A stretch of DNA of 64,000 nucleotides from Bacteroidota bacterium (GCA_018266435.1 JAFEAL010000018.1:47246-111245); one strand, 5' to 3'. Positions 36,565-45,961 are shown, counted from the stretch's first letter. The notes: generated by a model from the letters alone, not told the origin. Numbers and translations: made by a program.

Positions 36565-37737
36565 ATGGGCTGCGCATGCGGAACTAAAAATAAAGACGGC
36601 AAAGTAGCCGGCTGCCACAACAACGGAGCCTGCGGCACGGGCGGCTGCAATAAAATGAATGTGTTTGATTGGCTTAGCAACATGGATATGCCCGCGGCCG
36701 ACCGGTTTGATGTAACCGAAGTGCGCTTTAAAAACGGGCGCAAAGATTTTTACCGCAACTCAGAAAAAATAACAATGCACACGGGCGATGCCATTGTTGT
36801 AGAGGCACAAAATGGCCATCACATTGGGCACGTCTCCATGCAAGGCGAATTGGTTCGTCTGCAAATGCAAAAAAAGAAAGTAGCTAACGACAATGAGATT
36901 AAAAAAGTGTATCGGCTCGCCCACGCCAAAGACCTCGAAAAATTTGAAGAAGTAAAAAACCGGGAGTTGCCCTCGCTCTACCGTGCCCGCGAAATCATAC
37001 GCGACCATAAGTTGGCCATGAAACTTTCGGATGTCGAGTTTCAGGCTGACGGCACCAAGGCTACCTTTTATTACTCAGCTGATGAGCGGGTGGATTTCCG
37101 TGAATTGATTAAACTACTGGCGGGCGAGTTCAAAACCCGTGTAGAAATGCGACAGATCAGCCTGCGCCAGGAAGCCGGAAGACTGGGTGGCATTGGCGTG
37201 TGTGGACGTGAGTTGTGCTGCTCTACGTGGCTGGGCGATTTTAAAAACGTAGCCACCAGCGCAGCCCGTTATCAAAATCTTTCGCTCAACCCCAGCAAAC
37301 TGAGCGGCCAGTGCGGCAGATTAAAATGCTGCCTCAATTATGAACTGGAAACTTACATGGAAGCCTTGAAATTTATTCCGGAGATAGCATCACCCCTGCT
37401 CACCGAAAAAGGCGAGGCCAAACATCAAAAGACAGACATCTTCCGCAAACTCATGTGGTTTGCCTACAAAGAAGAAAACAACTGGTATGCCCTTAATGTT
37501 GACCGCGTGAACGAAATTTTGGAATTAAACCGACAAGGAAAAAAACCTGCCACACTGGAATTGAACGAAGAAGAAGCCAAGATTCCGGTAGCTACATTAA
37601 ATAACGATCTGGCCAAGTTGGACAAAAAATTTCAAAACCGGGGGAAAAACCGAAACCGCAACAAACGTAAAAATGAAAATCGCGGCAACCGAAATCCTAA
37701 CCGCCCCAATAACAAAAACAATAACCGCAACCGATGA
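36565..37737 (+). CDS. PSP1/RicT-like protein
   Basis: This 390-residue protein is related to RicT (YaaT), a partner in the Bacillus RNase Y complex that carries an Fe-S cluster. In Bacteroidota its role is less clear. The N-terminus is Cys-rich (MGCACG, then NNGACGTGGCNKM). The PSP1 core spans about residues 50-270. The C-rich loop has GVCGRELCCSTWLGDF and SGQCGRLKCCLNYE, likely metal or cluster ligands. The last 40 residues are Arg/Asn/Lys-rich and low in complexity, perhaps RNA-binding. It overlaps gldH by 4 bp, so the two are coupled. Confidence 0.85.
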   Translation: MGCACGTKNKDGKVAGCHNNGACGTGGCNKMNVFDWLSNMDMPAADRFDVTEVRFKNGRKDFYRNSEKITMHTGDAIVVEAQNGHHIGHVSMQGELVRLQMQKKKVANDNEIKKVYRLAHAKDLEKFEEVKNRELPSLYRAREIIRDHKLAMKLSDVEFQADGTKATFYYSADERVDFRELIKLLAGEFKTRVEMRQISLRQEAGRLGGIGVCGRELCCSTWLGDFKNVATSAARYQNLSLNPSKLSGQCGRLKCCLNYELETYMEALKFIPEIASPLLTEKGEAKHQKTDIFRKLMWFAYKEENNWYALNVDRVNEILELNRQGKKPATLELNEEEAKIPVATLNNDLAKLDKKFQNRGKNRNRNKRKNENRGNRNPNRPNNKNNNRNR

Positions 37738-38210
37738 GGTTTATATTTTTTGTAGGGACGATCTGCGTTTTGTTTGCCTGCGACTCGCAACGGGTCTTTG
37801 AAAAAAACGTTGAGTTTAAAGAACGGATTTGGAAAATCAGCGAACCTGTCGGGTTTGATTTTCAAATTGAGGATACAATAAATAAGTATAACGTGGCGCT
37901 AAACGTGCGCAACTCACTCAACTATCCGTATGCCCGGTTGTTTTTCAATTATGAATTAATCTCTCCCGATAAAAATTTACTTTCAAAAAACCTGGTGGCT
38001 GAATATTTGTTCGACCAAAAGACCGGAGAACCTTTTGGCACCAGCGGCTTGGGCGATGTGTACGATCACCAATTTACTGTACTGAAAAATTATTCATTTA
38101 AAAAAGCAGGCATCTATCACTTTAAAGCCGAACAGTTCATGCGCCTCGACAGCTTGCCTGGCGTGGTGGCCGTGGGCTTGCGCGTGGAGTTGGTGCGCTC
38201 CAAAGAATAA
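37734..38210 (+). CDS. gldH: Gliding motility lipoprotein GldH
   Basis: GldH is an outer-membrane-associated lipoprotein required for gliding in Flavobacterium; its molecular role is not settled. The 158-residue protein has a lipobox ending at Cys16 (MRFIFFVGTICVLFAC). Family features include SQRVFEKNVEFKERIWKI, NYPYARLFFNYEL, GTSGLGDVYDHQF and the terminal GVVAVGLRVEL. It is coupled to the PSP1/RicT-like gene and converges on the arginyltransferase-like gene with only 13 bp between their ends. Confidence 0.9.
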   Translation: MRFIFFVGTICVLFACDSQRVFEKNVEFKERIWKISEPVGFDFQIEDTINKYNVALNVRNSLNYPYARLFFNYELISPDKNLLSKNLVAEYLFDQKTGEPFGTSGLGDVYDHQFTVLKNYSFKKAGIYHFKAEQFMRLDSLPGVVAVGLRVELVRSKE

Positions 38211-38223
38211 TGCAATTTGTGGG

Positions 38224-38937
38224 TTACTCATCCTCCTCTGTTTTGGAGCCAACCAAAATCGATTCATCAAAATATTTCCATTCGGCTGACTGTGGATGAA
38301 AATACCGGGCTTGTTCTTTTCCTAAAAAAAGTTTGTAATTCATTTTAGGCAAGTCCTCTACTACATAGCCCGGATAATAGTACTGAATATTTTTCTCGCG
38401 CAGGTAATCAAGCGTAATCAAGATCAGGTATTTTCCCAAACTATACCGGCTGTAAAGCGGATCAAAGAAATGCAAAATAGAGGCGGCTGCATTTTCTCCC
38501 ACATCAAAGTAACCCGCTGCAATCAGTTGGTCGTGATCATAAATAGAAATGCACTTGGTATCAAATATATTGGTCAGCGTTTCGGCTTCACCAAACAAAC
38601 ATTCCTGAATACTCCAGGCTCCATCAAAATTAATTGATGTGCGGTACGTAGCGTGCAGCATTGCGTGTGTCAACGGAATGGATTTCAAGTCTTCGATGGT
38701 AAAGTGAAAACCAGCGGCCCGTCTTCTGATTTTTTTGTGTGACGGCCTGTCGCTAATTTCATGAACGCTAAACCGAAGCCAATGCACACGGTGCGGCCCT
38801 CCCATCTCTACGTGCGAACAGGTAAACATATTTTGGTGCATTCGGTACCAGCCGAGTTCCAGCAAATAATCGAGTGATTCTTTGCTCAAGGATACGGGGG
38901 TAACTTGATCGAAGTAAGGGTCCATAGCCGGTTGCAA
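38224..38937 (-). CDS. Arginyl-tRNA-protein transferase-like (Bpt/ATE) protein
   Basis: This 237-residue protein has the C-terminal ATE fold: IAAGYFDVGENAAASILHFF, then DPLYSRYSLGKYLILI, and the signature YYYPGYVVEDLPKMNYK. LLELGWYRMHQNMFTC corresponds to the middle block of bacterial Bpt. Bpt proteins normally carry a CxxCxxC cluster and an N-terminal Cys. Here the cluster region reads HVEMGGPHRVHWLRFSV, with no Cys, so the metal/thiol chemistry must differ. Function could be aminoacyl transfer to N-termini (N-degron) or another tRNA-dependent transfer. Confidence 0.65.
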   Translation of the reverse strand: MQPAMDPYFDQVTPVSLSKESLDYLLELGWYRMHQNMFTCSHVEMGGPHRVHWLRFSVHEISDRPSHKKIRRRAAGFHFTIEDLKSIPLTHAMLHATYRTSINFDGAWSIQECLFGEAETLTNIFDTKCISIYDHDQLIAAGYFDVGENAAASILHFFDPLYSRYSLGKYLILITLDYLREKNIQYYYPGYVVEDLPKMNYKLFLGKEQARYFHPQSAEWKYFDESILVGSKTEEDE

Positions 38938-39022
38938 AATAAGGTTTTTAGTTGTTTTGTGTTACTCGCGTTTTCCGTTTAGGCATATCCAAATCCGTAT
39001 AGTATTTTCGCCAGTCAAAAAA

Positions 39023-40165
39023 ATGAATTTACCGAATATGAAAAATACAAAATCAAAGCTAACCAGCAGTGTTCATGCCGGCTCAGTAGGCGATTTCGTT
39101 TATGGAGGGTTAGTCAATCCTATTTATCCTTCTTCCGCTTACGACTACAGTGTAGAAGTACTGTATCCGCGCTACTACAACACACCTAACCAAACGGCTG
39201 TGATAAAAAAAATAGCTGCCTTAGAAAATGCGGAAGACGGACTGTTGTTCAGCTCAGGCATGGCCGCCATCATGACCTCACTTTTCGCCCTGCTGAAACA
39301 GGGTGATCATATATTATTTCAACTTGACTTATATGGGGGCACACACTATGCAGCTTTGCATGAATTAAAACGCTATGGTATTGACTACACCATGGAAGAT
39401 GCCTCTGACCTGAAAAAATTTAAAAGCGCCATACGCCCTACTACTAAAGTGATTTACATTGAAACCCCGTCTAATCCATTATTAAAAATAACTGACATTA
39501 AAGCTGTTGCCAAGATTGCCAAAGAATACAAAATCACCACGATTATTGACAACACATTTGCCTCGCCCATTAACCAAAACCCGATTGATCTGGGCATAGA
39601 CCTTGTCGCGCATAGCGGCACTAAATACATTGGTGGCCATAGTGACTTAAGTTGTGGTGTGGTGGTGGCTTCCAAAAAAATGATCAGCAAAATCAAAAGC
39701 ACGGCCATAAATTTTGGCGGAAGCCTTAATGCCCAAACTGCCTACCTGGTTGAGCGGAGTTTAAAAACCCTTGTGCTGCGCGTAAAGCAACAAAACAAAA
39801 ACGCTCTGACTCTTGCTCATTTTCTTAAAAACGAACCAAAAATAAATGCCGTGTATTATCCGGGGTTAAAAGAACATCCCGGTCATGCCATTGCAAAAAG
39901 ACAAATGCCCGGTGGGTTTGGCGGCATGTTGTCATTTGATATAAAAAGCGATCCTGAAAAATTTCTGAAAAAACTAAAGCTCATTCGCAAAGCTGTAAGT
40001 TTGGGCGGTGTAGAAAGCACCATTAATCAGCCCGTAAAAACATCTCATGCCAAGCTGTCGGCAGAAGAAAGAAAAGCGTCAGGTATTTCTGATAAGCTCT
40101 TGCGCCTGTCAGTGGGCATTGAAGCGGCAGAAGATTTGATTCACGACATTCAACAAGCACTTTAA
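39023..40165 (+). CDS. PLP-dependent trans-sulfuration enzyme (cystathionine synthase/lyase family)
   Basis: This 380-residue Cys/Met metabolism PLP enzyme acts in cystathionine gamma-synthase, beta-lyase or gamma-lyase chemistry. The PLP lysine lies in AHSGTKYIGGHSDLSCGVVV (about residue 200). DNTFASPINQNPIDLGID and LGGVESTINQPVKTSH are family motifs. The reaction direction cannot be read from motifs. Three in-frame ATGs are possible: 38957, 39023 and 39038. The 39023 start is chosen because the segment before it is unconserved and overlaps upstream sequence. The GNAT gene follows 5 bp later. Confidence 0.9.
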   Translation: MNLPNMKNTKSKLTSSVHAGSVGDFVYGGLVNPIYPSSAYDYSVEVLYPRYYNTPNQTAVIKKIAALENAEDGLLFSSGMAAIMTSLFALLKQGDHILFQLDLYGGTHYAALHELKRYGIDYTMEDASDLKKFKSAIRPTTKVIYIETPSNPLLKITDIKAVAKIAKEYKITTIIDNTFASPINQNPIDLGIDLVAHSGTKYIGGHSDLSCGVVVASKKMISKIKSTAINFGGSLNAQTAYLVERSLKTLVLRVKQQNKNALTLAHFLKNEPKINAVYYPGLKEHPGHAIAKRQMPGGFGGMLSFDIKSDPEKFLKKLKLIRKAVSLGGVESTINQPVKTSHAKLSAEERKASGISDKLLRLSVGIEAAEDLIHDIQQAL

Positions 40166-40170
40166 TAAAT

Positions 40171-40620
40171 ATGCTAATACGCGAAGCCACCGAAAAAGAC
40201 ATTCCCGATCTCATCGACTTTCAATTGAAGATGGCGCTGGAAACGGAAAACATTACGCTGGAGATCAGTTCGCTCACCCTGGGTGTTCATCGGGTATTTA
40301 AAGACTCTACCAAAGGCCGCTACTATGTGGCTGAAGAAAAAAACGAAACGCTTGGCTGCCTGATGACTACCTATGAGTGGAGCGACTGGCGCAACGGCAC
40401 CGTATTATGGATACAATCCGTTTATGTGGCCAAAGATCATCGGGGCAAAGGCGTGTTCAAAAAAATGTATGAACACATACAGCATCTGGTAAATGAAGTT
40501 CCTGATTTTAAGGGCATCCGTCTGTATGTGGATAAGACCAACCGGTCTGCTCAGCTGACGTATGAAAAAACCGGGATGAATGGTGAGCACTATACAATCT
40601 ATGAATGGATGAAGCCCTGA
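40171..40620 (+). CDS. GNAT N-acetyltransferase
   Basis: This small 149-residue acetyltransferase has the fold marker IQSVYVAKDHRGKGVFKKMY (motif A with the acetyl-CoA loop). The family C-terminus is VDKTNRSAQLTYEKTGMNGE. The substrate is unknown. It begins 5 bp after the trans-sulfuration enzyme gene, so it is almost certainly cotranscribed and might modify an amino acid or a related amine. A short hairpin lies after its stop. Confidence 0.85.
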   Translation: MLIREATEKDIPDLIDFQLKMALETENITLEISSLTLGVHRVFKDSTKGRYYVAEEKNETLGCLMTTYEWSDWRNGTVLWIQSVYVAKDHRGKGVFKKMYEHIQHLVNEVPDFKGIRLYVDKTNRSAQLTYEKTGMNGEHYTIYEWMKP

Positions 40621-40625
40621 TTACT

Positions 40626-40642
40626 CCGGTATCTGTAACCGG
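40626..40642. terminator. Short hairpin between convergent genes
   Basis: CCGGT (40626-40630) pairs with ACCGG (40638-40642) around a 7-nt loop, followed on the plus strand by TTAGTTTTT. It fits a weak intrinsic terminator for the GNAT gene. Confidence 0.3.
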
Positions 40643-41854
40643 TTAGTTTTTCAGCCACTGCTGTGGATCAAGTGCAACAATATTTTTGCGGATTTGAAAA
40701 CGCAACTCAGAAATTCCTTCAGCCGTTGTAAGTACCCGGCCTATTTCTTCGTTAATCGAAACCTTTTGTCCTTTTTTTACAAACACATCTTTCAACCCGC
40801 TGTAAACTGAAAAGTATTCGCCATGGCTAAGGATAATAGTGTTGCCGATTCCTTTGATAAAAGCTACCCGCGAAACCTCTCCATTGAAAATAGCTCGCAC
40901 GGGTTCGTTGGCTTTGGTCTGAATGTTTACTCCATCATTTTGAATTTCAATTCCGCGCAATACAGGGTGCATTTGCCGGCCAAAATGTTGCGATACAAAC
41001 CCCGATGCCGGCCAGGGAAACTTTGTTTTATTTTCTTCAAATGACGATGAAAGGGCTATCGCCTCTTCGGTTGAAACAGCTTCTTTATTTTTATTCTTGT
41101 TGCGTTCACGCGCCTCGCGGGCGGCACGCTCCAGTTCTTCTTTTACAATTTTGGCAATCAATTCATCCAGTTCAGCCACGGCTTTTTTGGTTTCTTCCAG
41201 TTCGCGTTTCAATCGCTTCTCTTCTTTTTCAAGGTTTCTCACCACTTTGCGTTGCTTCTGCTTCAAGCCTACTAACTGGTCATTTTGTTTTACTTCATCA
41301 TTGAGCAGTGTTTGTTTTTCAACTTTTTTTGATTCGGTTATCTTTATTTGCTCACCCAGCAGACTTTGGGCCTTGCTGATGGCGCGCGCTTGCTCTTGCC
41401 GGGCTTTGCTGTACTGCTCCATGTATTTTAACCGCATCAAAAACTGATCTACGGTTTGAGCTGAAAATAAAAAGGATAGCTTGTCTGTTTTACCGCTTGC
41501 TTTTTGCGCAACAAAAAGCATGGTGGCGTACTCTTCTTTCAGGTTAGTAACATCTTGTTCGAGAGCGTCAATAATTTGGTTGTCTTCCCGCAAGTCAGTG
41601 TCTAATAAATTAATTTCGCCTTTGGTGGAACTGATTAACGACTCTTGTTGCTCAATGCGTTTGTTCAGAGCTGTGAGTTCACCAATTGAGCTCTTTTTTT
41701 CTTTAGATGTTTCATCTAAAATTTTTTCAGTCTCCTGAATGCGTTGCAGGTTTTGTTGCCGTTCTTTTTGCAGTTGCGTCTTATTTTTTTGGGCAAAAGA
41801 AAAAGAAGCAATAAAAAGTACCCCAATCAACCAACTGGCTTTACCTGCGCTCAT
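40643..41854 (-). CDS. EnvC-like murein hydrolase activator (coiled coil + degenerate LytM)
   Basis: The 403-residue secreted protein has a signal peptide (residues 1-21), a long charged coiled coil (about 25-250) and a C-terminal LytM domain (about 280-400). In catalytic M23 enzymes the metal ligands are H, D, and two His of HxH. Here the equivalents read NDGVNIQ (Asp lost), HGEYFSVYSGL (second HxH His lost) and SELRFQI, so zinc binding is unlikely. This is the state of E. coli EnvC, which activates amidases rather than cutting. It probably controls cell separation. It overlaps the DUF4292 gene by 14 bp. Confidence 0.85.
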   Translation of the reverse strand: MSAGKASWLIGVLFIASFSFAQKNKTQLQKERQQNLQRIQETEKILDETSKEKKSSIGELTALNKRIEQQESLISSTKGEINLLDTDLREDNQIIDALEQDVTNLKEEYATMLFVAQKASGKTDKLSFLFSAQTVDQFLMRLKYMEQYSKARQEQARAISKAQSLLGEQIKITESKKVEKQTLLNDEVKQNDQLVGLKQKQRKVVRNLEKEEKRLKRELEETKKAVAELDELIAKIVKEELERAAREARERNKNKNKEAVSTEEAIALSSSFEENKTKFPWPASGFVSQHFGRQMHPVLRGIEIQNDGVNIQTKANEPVRAIFNGEVSRVAFIKGIGNTIILSHGEYFSVYSGLKDVFVKKGQKVSINEEIGRVLTTAEGISELRFQIRKNIVALDPQQWLKN

Positions 41855-42617
41855 ACCGCCTGGGGATGTTAAATGGAAAGCGTAATTCTCTGGTTCCTAC
41901 TTCTGCTTTGATGTACTCAAAGACGATTGTGTTTTTTAAAATTCCCTGAATGGCTTTGTAGGTTACATCAATTGTTCCTTTGTAAGGAAATAGTTTGTCG
42001 CCCACAGGCTGAAAATCGGCATAGGTAATTTTTGCAGTGTTGCCTGTGCCGGCTTCGGTCATGTTGATGTGCTCTACTTTTTTTGTGTTTTTGTTGATCA
42101 GGTTTTCAAGAGTTAAGGTGCCTTGCTGTTGGATCAGTTTATTAAAAAAGGTTTCTTCTTCAATCTGATCTTCGGGCCTGCGTAAGATAATCGGGTTGCC
42201 GAGCAAAGCCGATTGAATCATGTCATAATTTATTTTGAAATTAAATTTCTTAGAAAGATCCTCATACTTAAAAACGTAATACTCTTTCTTCATGTTGGCC
42301 ACAATGGTAATAGAGTCTTTGTTAACCAGCACAGCTCCGCCTTGCACACCAATTACGGTCAGCTTCATCCAGATCACGCTATCTTTGCGGATGCGGATGT
42401 GTGCCTTTACTTCTTCTTCTTTGTTATTGTCACGAAATGCCAGACGTGCCTTGCCGTGCAGGTATTCAAAATCAATCTGCTGAATATCGATGGCCTTGGG
42501 CGGCTTGGGGAGTTGCGGCACCAGTTTTTTATGACAGCTCGTTAACCCCAAAATGAGTAATCCGAGAAATAAAACCTGAAGCTTATTATTTTTTAAACCC
42601 AATCGGTTAGACATCAT
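41841..42617 (-). CDS. DUF4292 lipoprotein
   Basis: The 258-residue protein has a lipobox (LLILGLTSC) and the DUF4292 architecture, a beta-rich periplasmic domain resembling LolA/LolB lipid carriers. IDFEYLHGKARLAFRD and ILRRPEDQIEEETFFNKLIQ are recognisable. Two ATGs lie side by side (42617 and 42614); the first is shown. It is 4 bp downstream of the TPR gene and overlaps the EnvC-like gene, so all three probably form one operon acting in envelope assembly. Its biochemical function is not established. Confidence 0.8.
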   Translation of the reverse strand: MMSNRLGLKNNKLQVLFLGLLILGLTSCHKKLVPQLPKPPKAIDIQQIDFEYLHGKARLAFRDNNKEEEVKAHIRIRKDSVIWMKLTVIGVQGGAVLVNKDSITIVANMKKEYYVFKYEDLSKKFNFKINYDMIQSALLGNPIILRRPEDQIEEETFFNKLIQQQGTLTLENLINKNTKKVEHINMTEAGTGNTAKITYADFQPVGDKLFPYKGTIDVTYKAIQGILKNTIVFEYIKAEVGTRELRFPFNIPRRYERR

Positions 42618-42621
42618 TTGG

Positions 42622-44379
42622 TTAATAAATTTTCCGGTTGGTGATTTTTTTGTTGAGCACTTCACTGCTTCCGTTCAAGGATTTAGCTTTTTGCCATTGT
42701 GTTACGGCTTCATCTACGTTGCCCAACTGATATAAGACATCGCCATAGTGTTCATAGTTTACCGCGCTTCCTTGACCCAGTGAAAATATTTTCTCCATTG
42801 TCTTTTTAGCTTCCTTGTAGCGGCCAAGTTGGTACAGTATCCAGGCATAGGTATCAATGAACGAAGTGTTTTCGGGTTGAATTTTCAACGACTGGGCCGA
42901 CATTTTTTCAGCCTTTTCTAAATGGATTTTGCGCAACGATAAAAAATAGCTGTAGTTGTTCAGCACATAATCGTTGTTGGGGTTGATCGTCAGTGCCTCT
43001 TCATAAGCCTGATCAGATTTTTCATTGTCATGAATGGCATTGTAGGCATCTCCGAGCATGCCGTAAATTTCACTTTGCAAGTTTTTATTGGTGGTTGAAA
43101 TTTTTTTAGACTGCTCCAGTACCTGTATGGCTTCTTTGTAATTTTTCTTTTGCATTTGCCCTAAGCCATTGAAGTAATAAACAATGGTTTGATTAGGGAA
43201 AATCTCCAGCGCTTTTTCCGAATGGGCAATCAAACTATCTGACATTCCTGATTGTGTTTCCAAATAAAGCAGGTTTTGCCAGGCTTCGAGGTGGTTGGCT
43301 TCAATGCGCACAGCATGTGAATACTCGGCACGGGCTTCCTGGTTTTTTCCCAAAGTGAGTAACAGATCGCCACCCACCAGGCAAACGTCTGAACTATTGG
43401 GGTACCGCATTTTCAATTTTCCGTACAAGCCAAGAACAAAATCTTGCAAATCATCTTCTTTCGTTTTTTTCATTCTCACCTGGGCCAGCGCGGCATTGTA
43501 TGTGCCCAGAATCAGCACTTTGCTGCTCACCTCTACATTGGGATCATCCATCAGGCGCGTTACATACTCTCTTGATTTCGCCTCTTGTCCTGATTCGCGG
43601 TACAGGCTGGCCAGCATGACTTTTGAACTTCCGGCATCGGGGTGAGTGTCTAAAAATTTTTCCAGAATAATAATCGCTTGCGGTAATTTATTTTGCTGAG
43701 AAAATATTTCTGCCTGGGCTAATGCATACCGTTCTTCATCGGGGTATGCCTGCATTAGTTTTTCTCCTTCCAGAGTGGCATCATTCCATTTTCCTTTGAT
43801 CCCATAAATTCGTTGTTTTTGAAGTGACGAAATTTCGTTTACTCCCATGGTCGCTTCTGCACGGTTGTATGTTTTCAGGGCATCGTCCAGTTGATTGTTT
43901 TGCCAATAGATGGCCGCCAGATCAAATAAGTTATCCTCTGTTCCCTTCACTTCTTTCAGCATGGTTTCTAGCGTTTTGGCTGCTTTGTCGAGTTGGCGTG
44001 AGGTGATATAAATGCGCGAAGCAAGTTGGTAGTAATACTTATTTTTCTTTTCCAGGCGCAATGCGTTTTCAATGTTTTGAGCGGCCCGCACAAGGTCTTC
44101 TTCCTTGTTACCCTTAGCGTATATGTCGGCTACTTTGTAGTAAACTGCGGCATTATCGGCATTGTACTCCAGCGACTGTTGAAAATAAAGCAGTGCTTTG
44201 GCATAGTCTTCGAGTATAAAAAATTTTTCGCCTTCTGTAAAAATGCGTTCAGATACGGCATTGCGTTCCGGCAAACCCAGCGCACTGGTCTTGTTTTTTT
44301 TATTTCGCTGAGCGATTGTTTCGTGTGCGGTGAGCAAAAAAACTGCTACGAGTGTTCCAAAAATTAATCCTGATTTCAA
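42622..44379 (-). CDS. Secreted TPR repeat protein
   Basis: The 585-residue protein has a signal peptide (residues 1-23) and about a dozen tetratricopeptide repeats over residues 45-570. Examples are ILEDYAKALLYFQQSLEYNA and DKSDQAYEEAL-like helices, with YKEAKKTMEKIFSLGQG near the end. TPR arrays bind partner proteins. It heads the TPR-DUF4292-EnvC-like unit, which suggests a scaffold role in the envelope; this is inference from linkage. Confidence 0.82.
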   Translation of the reverse strand: MKSGLIFGTLVAVFLLTAHETIAQRNKKNKTSALGLPERNAVSERIFTEGEKFFILEDYAKALLYFQQSLEYNADNAAVYYKVADIYAKGNKEEDLVRAAQNIENALRLEKKNKYYYQLASRIYITSRQLDKAAKTLETMLKEVKGTEDNLFDLAAIYWQNNQLDDALKTYNRAEATMGVNEISSLQKQRIYGIKGKWNDATLEGEKLMQAYPDEERYALAQAEIFSQQNKLPQAIIILEKFLDTHPDAGSSKVMLASLYRESGQEAKSREYVTRLMDDPNVEVSSKVLILGTYNAALAQVRMKKTKEDDLQDFVLGLYGKLKMRYPNSSDVCLVGGDLLLTLGKNQEARAEYSHAVRIEANHLEAWQNLLYLETQSGMSDSLIAHSEKALEIFPNQTIVYYFNGLGQMQKKNYKEAIQVLEQSKKISTTNKNLQSEIYGMLGDAYNAIHDNEKSDQAYEEALTINPNNDYVLNNYSYFLSLRKIHLEKAEKMSAQSLKIQPENTSFIDTYAWILYQLGRYKEAKKTMEKIFSLGQGSAVNYEHYGDVLYQLGNVDEAVTQWQKAKSLNGSSEVLNKKITNRKIY

Positions 44380-44443
44380 GTTGAAAATTTTCTAAACATC
44401 AAAGGTAAAAATATTTCGGGTAGGGCAAAGGTACTGTTGCCGG

Positions 44444-45904
44444 TTACGTCTTGTCGGCATTTTGTCCTTGCTTCTCAAGCTGCGGTTTTTCAATAACGTA
44501 AATCACACCAATAACTAAAATCATAACTGCTGCATGAAACCCTGCGGCCACCGCTAAAGAAGAAAAATGGATTCTATCAACGCCCCATACCAAAATACAA
44601 GTAGCTAAAATATAAGTACTGTCTTTGCCTATGGAATACGGTATAGGAAAATATTTTTGACCTAGCCAATAACAAGCAATCATCATTGCCCCATATACAA
44701 TGACCGTAGCCCAACTACTGCCATAATAACCTGCCACGGGTATCAATATAAAATTCAATGCTAATGTGAGAATTGCTCCTGCCACAGTAATGATTGTGCC
44801 GTAATGGGTTTTGTCAGTCAGTTTAAACCAAACTGTAAAATTGTAATAGACCCCAAGAAAAAGATAACCCAGCAACAGCAGGGGCACAATGGGTAAGCCT
44901 ACCCAATACTCCTCTTTGCGCAGAAAAATAATTTTAAGCACATCCAGGTTGATGCTTACGGCCAGCAAAATGAAACAGCAAACCAGTACGAAGTAATGAT
45001 TCACCCGCGCAAAAAGAGCAGGTGAATTGCGATCAGTAGCATTTGAAAAAAAGAAAGGTTCTGCTGCCAAACGAAAGGCGGTTACAGTCAGGTTCATAAA
45101 TACCGAAAATTTGTAGCACGCACCAAATACCCCTACAGCAAAAGCCGATGATTTTCCGGGGTAAAAATTTGGAGGCAACCACTTATCAAGTGCAATCCGC
45201 GAAAAAAATTCATTCATCATACCCGCCAGCCCGGTAAGCATGATTGGGTAGGCATACTGAACCATGGATGGAAAAATTTCTTTGTCGAACGCAGGGCGCC
45301 AGGTCAAAAATGTTCTTATAAAAAATAAAATATAAAATGCGTTGGCAATGAGGTTGGAAAGAAAAATGTAGGCTATACCGATTTTCGGATCAAAATCTAC
45401 ATACAAAAAATATAGAGTAAGAATAATCTGGATCGATACGTTGGCCACACGAAAAGCCGCAAACTGCAGCGGCTTCTTTTCCAACCTTAGCCGGGCAAAT
45501 GGTATGCTCACCACATTATCTGTAAACATAATCCAGGCCAGCCAAATAATGTAATTTTCATGCCCACGTGCATCAAGCAGAGAGGCAATTGAAGAAGCAA
45601 ATAAAATAAAAACGAGGGTTAACGCTGTGCTGATACCCAGTACCGTGGTTTGTGCGATGTTAAAAATTTTTTTGGCGTCTGCCTGGGGCTTGGTGGCAAA
45701 CCGGAAGAAAGCCGTCTCCATACCAAAACTGTACACCACGTTAAGCAGGGCTACAAAAGACATCAGGTAAGTAAACACACCATACTCTTCTGGATGAAAA
45801 AAAGCTGTGTGGATAGGAAACAGCAAAAAGTTGAGAAACCTCGGCACAATATTACCAAGACCGTAAAGTGCCGTTTCGCCCGCTAATGTTTTTAATTTAG
45901 ACAT
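44444..45904 (-). CDS. Second polysaccharide/lipid flippase (MOP superfamily)
   Basis: This 486-residue membrane protein with about 14 helices belongs to the PST/MurJ-like flippases. The start LKTLAGETALYGLGNIVPRFL fits the family's first amphipathic segment and helix. It could export an O-antigen, exopolysaccharide or lipid-linked precursor. It is not adjacent to the main polysaccharide locus but lies just upstream of the TPR gene (64 bp), with manC nearby. A hairpin precedes the start by about 20 bp. Confidence 0.85.
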   Translation of the reverse strand: MSKLKTLAGETALYGLGNIVPRFLNFLLFPIHTAFFHPEEYGVFTYLMSFVALLNVVYSFGMETAFFRFATKPQADAKKIFNIAQTTVLGISTALTLVFILFASSIASLLDARGHENYIIWLAWIMFTDNVVSIPFARLRLEKKPLQFAAFRVANVSIQIILTLYFLYVDFDPKIGIAYIFLSNLIANAFYILFFIRTFLTWRPAFDKEIFPSMVQYAYPIMLTGLAGMMNEFFSRIALDKWLPPNFYPGKSSAFAVGVFGACYKFSVFMNLTVTAFRLAAEPFFFSNATDRNSPALFARVNHYFVLVCCFILLAVSINLDVLKIIFLRKEEYWVGLPIVPLLLLGYLFLGVYYNFTVWFKLTDKTHYGTIITVAGAILTLALNFILIPVAGYYGSSWATVIVYGAMMIACYWLGQKYFPIPYSIGKDSTYILATCILVWGVDRIHFSSLAVAAGFHAAVMILVIGVIYVIEKPQLEKQGQNADKT

Positions 45905-45923
45905 CGAAAAAATGCTGGGTTAA

Positions 45924-45961
45924 GCCACTACATACCACGAAAAATCTTTTCATGGAGTGGC
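45924..45961 (-). terminator. Strong stem-loop upstream of the second flippase
   Basis: GCCACT (45924-45929) pairs with AGTGGC (45956-45961). Inside it CCACGAAAA pairs with TTTTCATGG apart from one wobble, with a 5-nt bulge (ACATA). It lies between the small membrane gene (stop at 46048) and the flippase start, so it may end the upstream message or shape the flippase leader. Confidence 0.4.
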
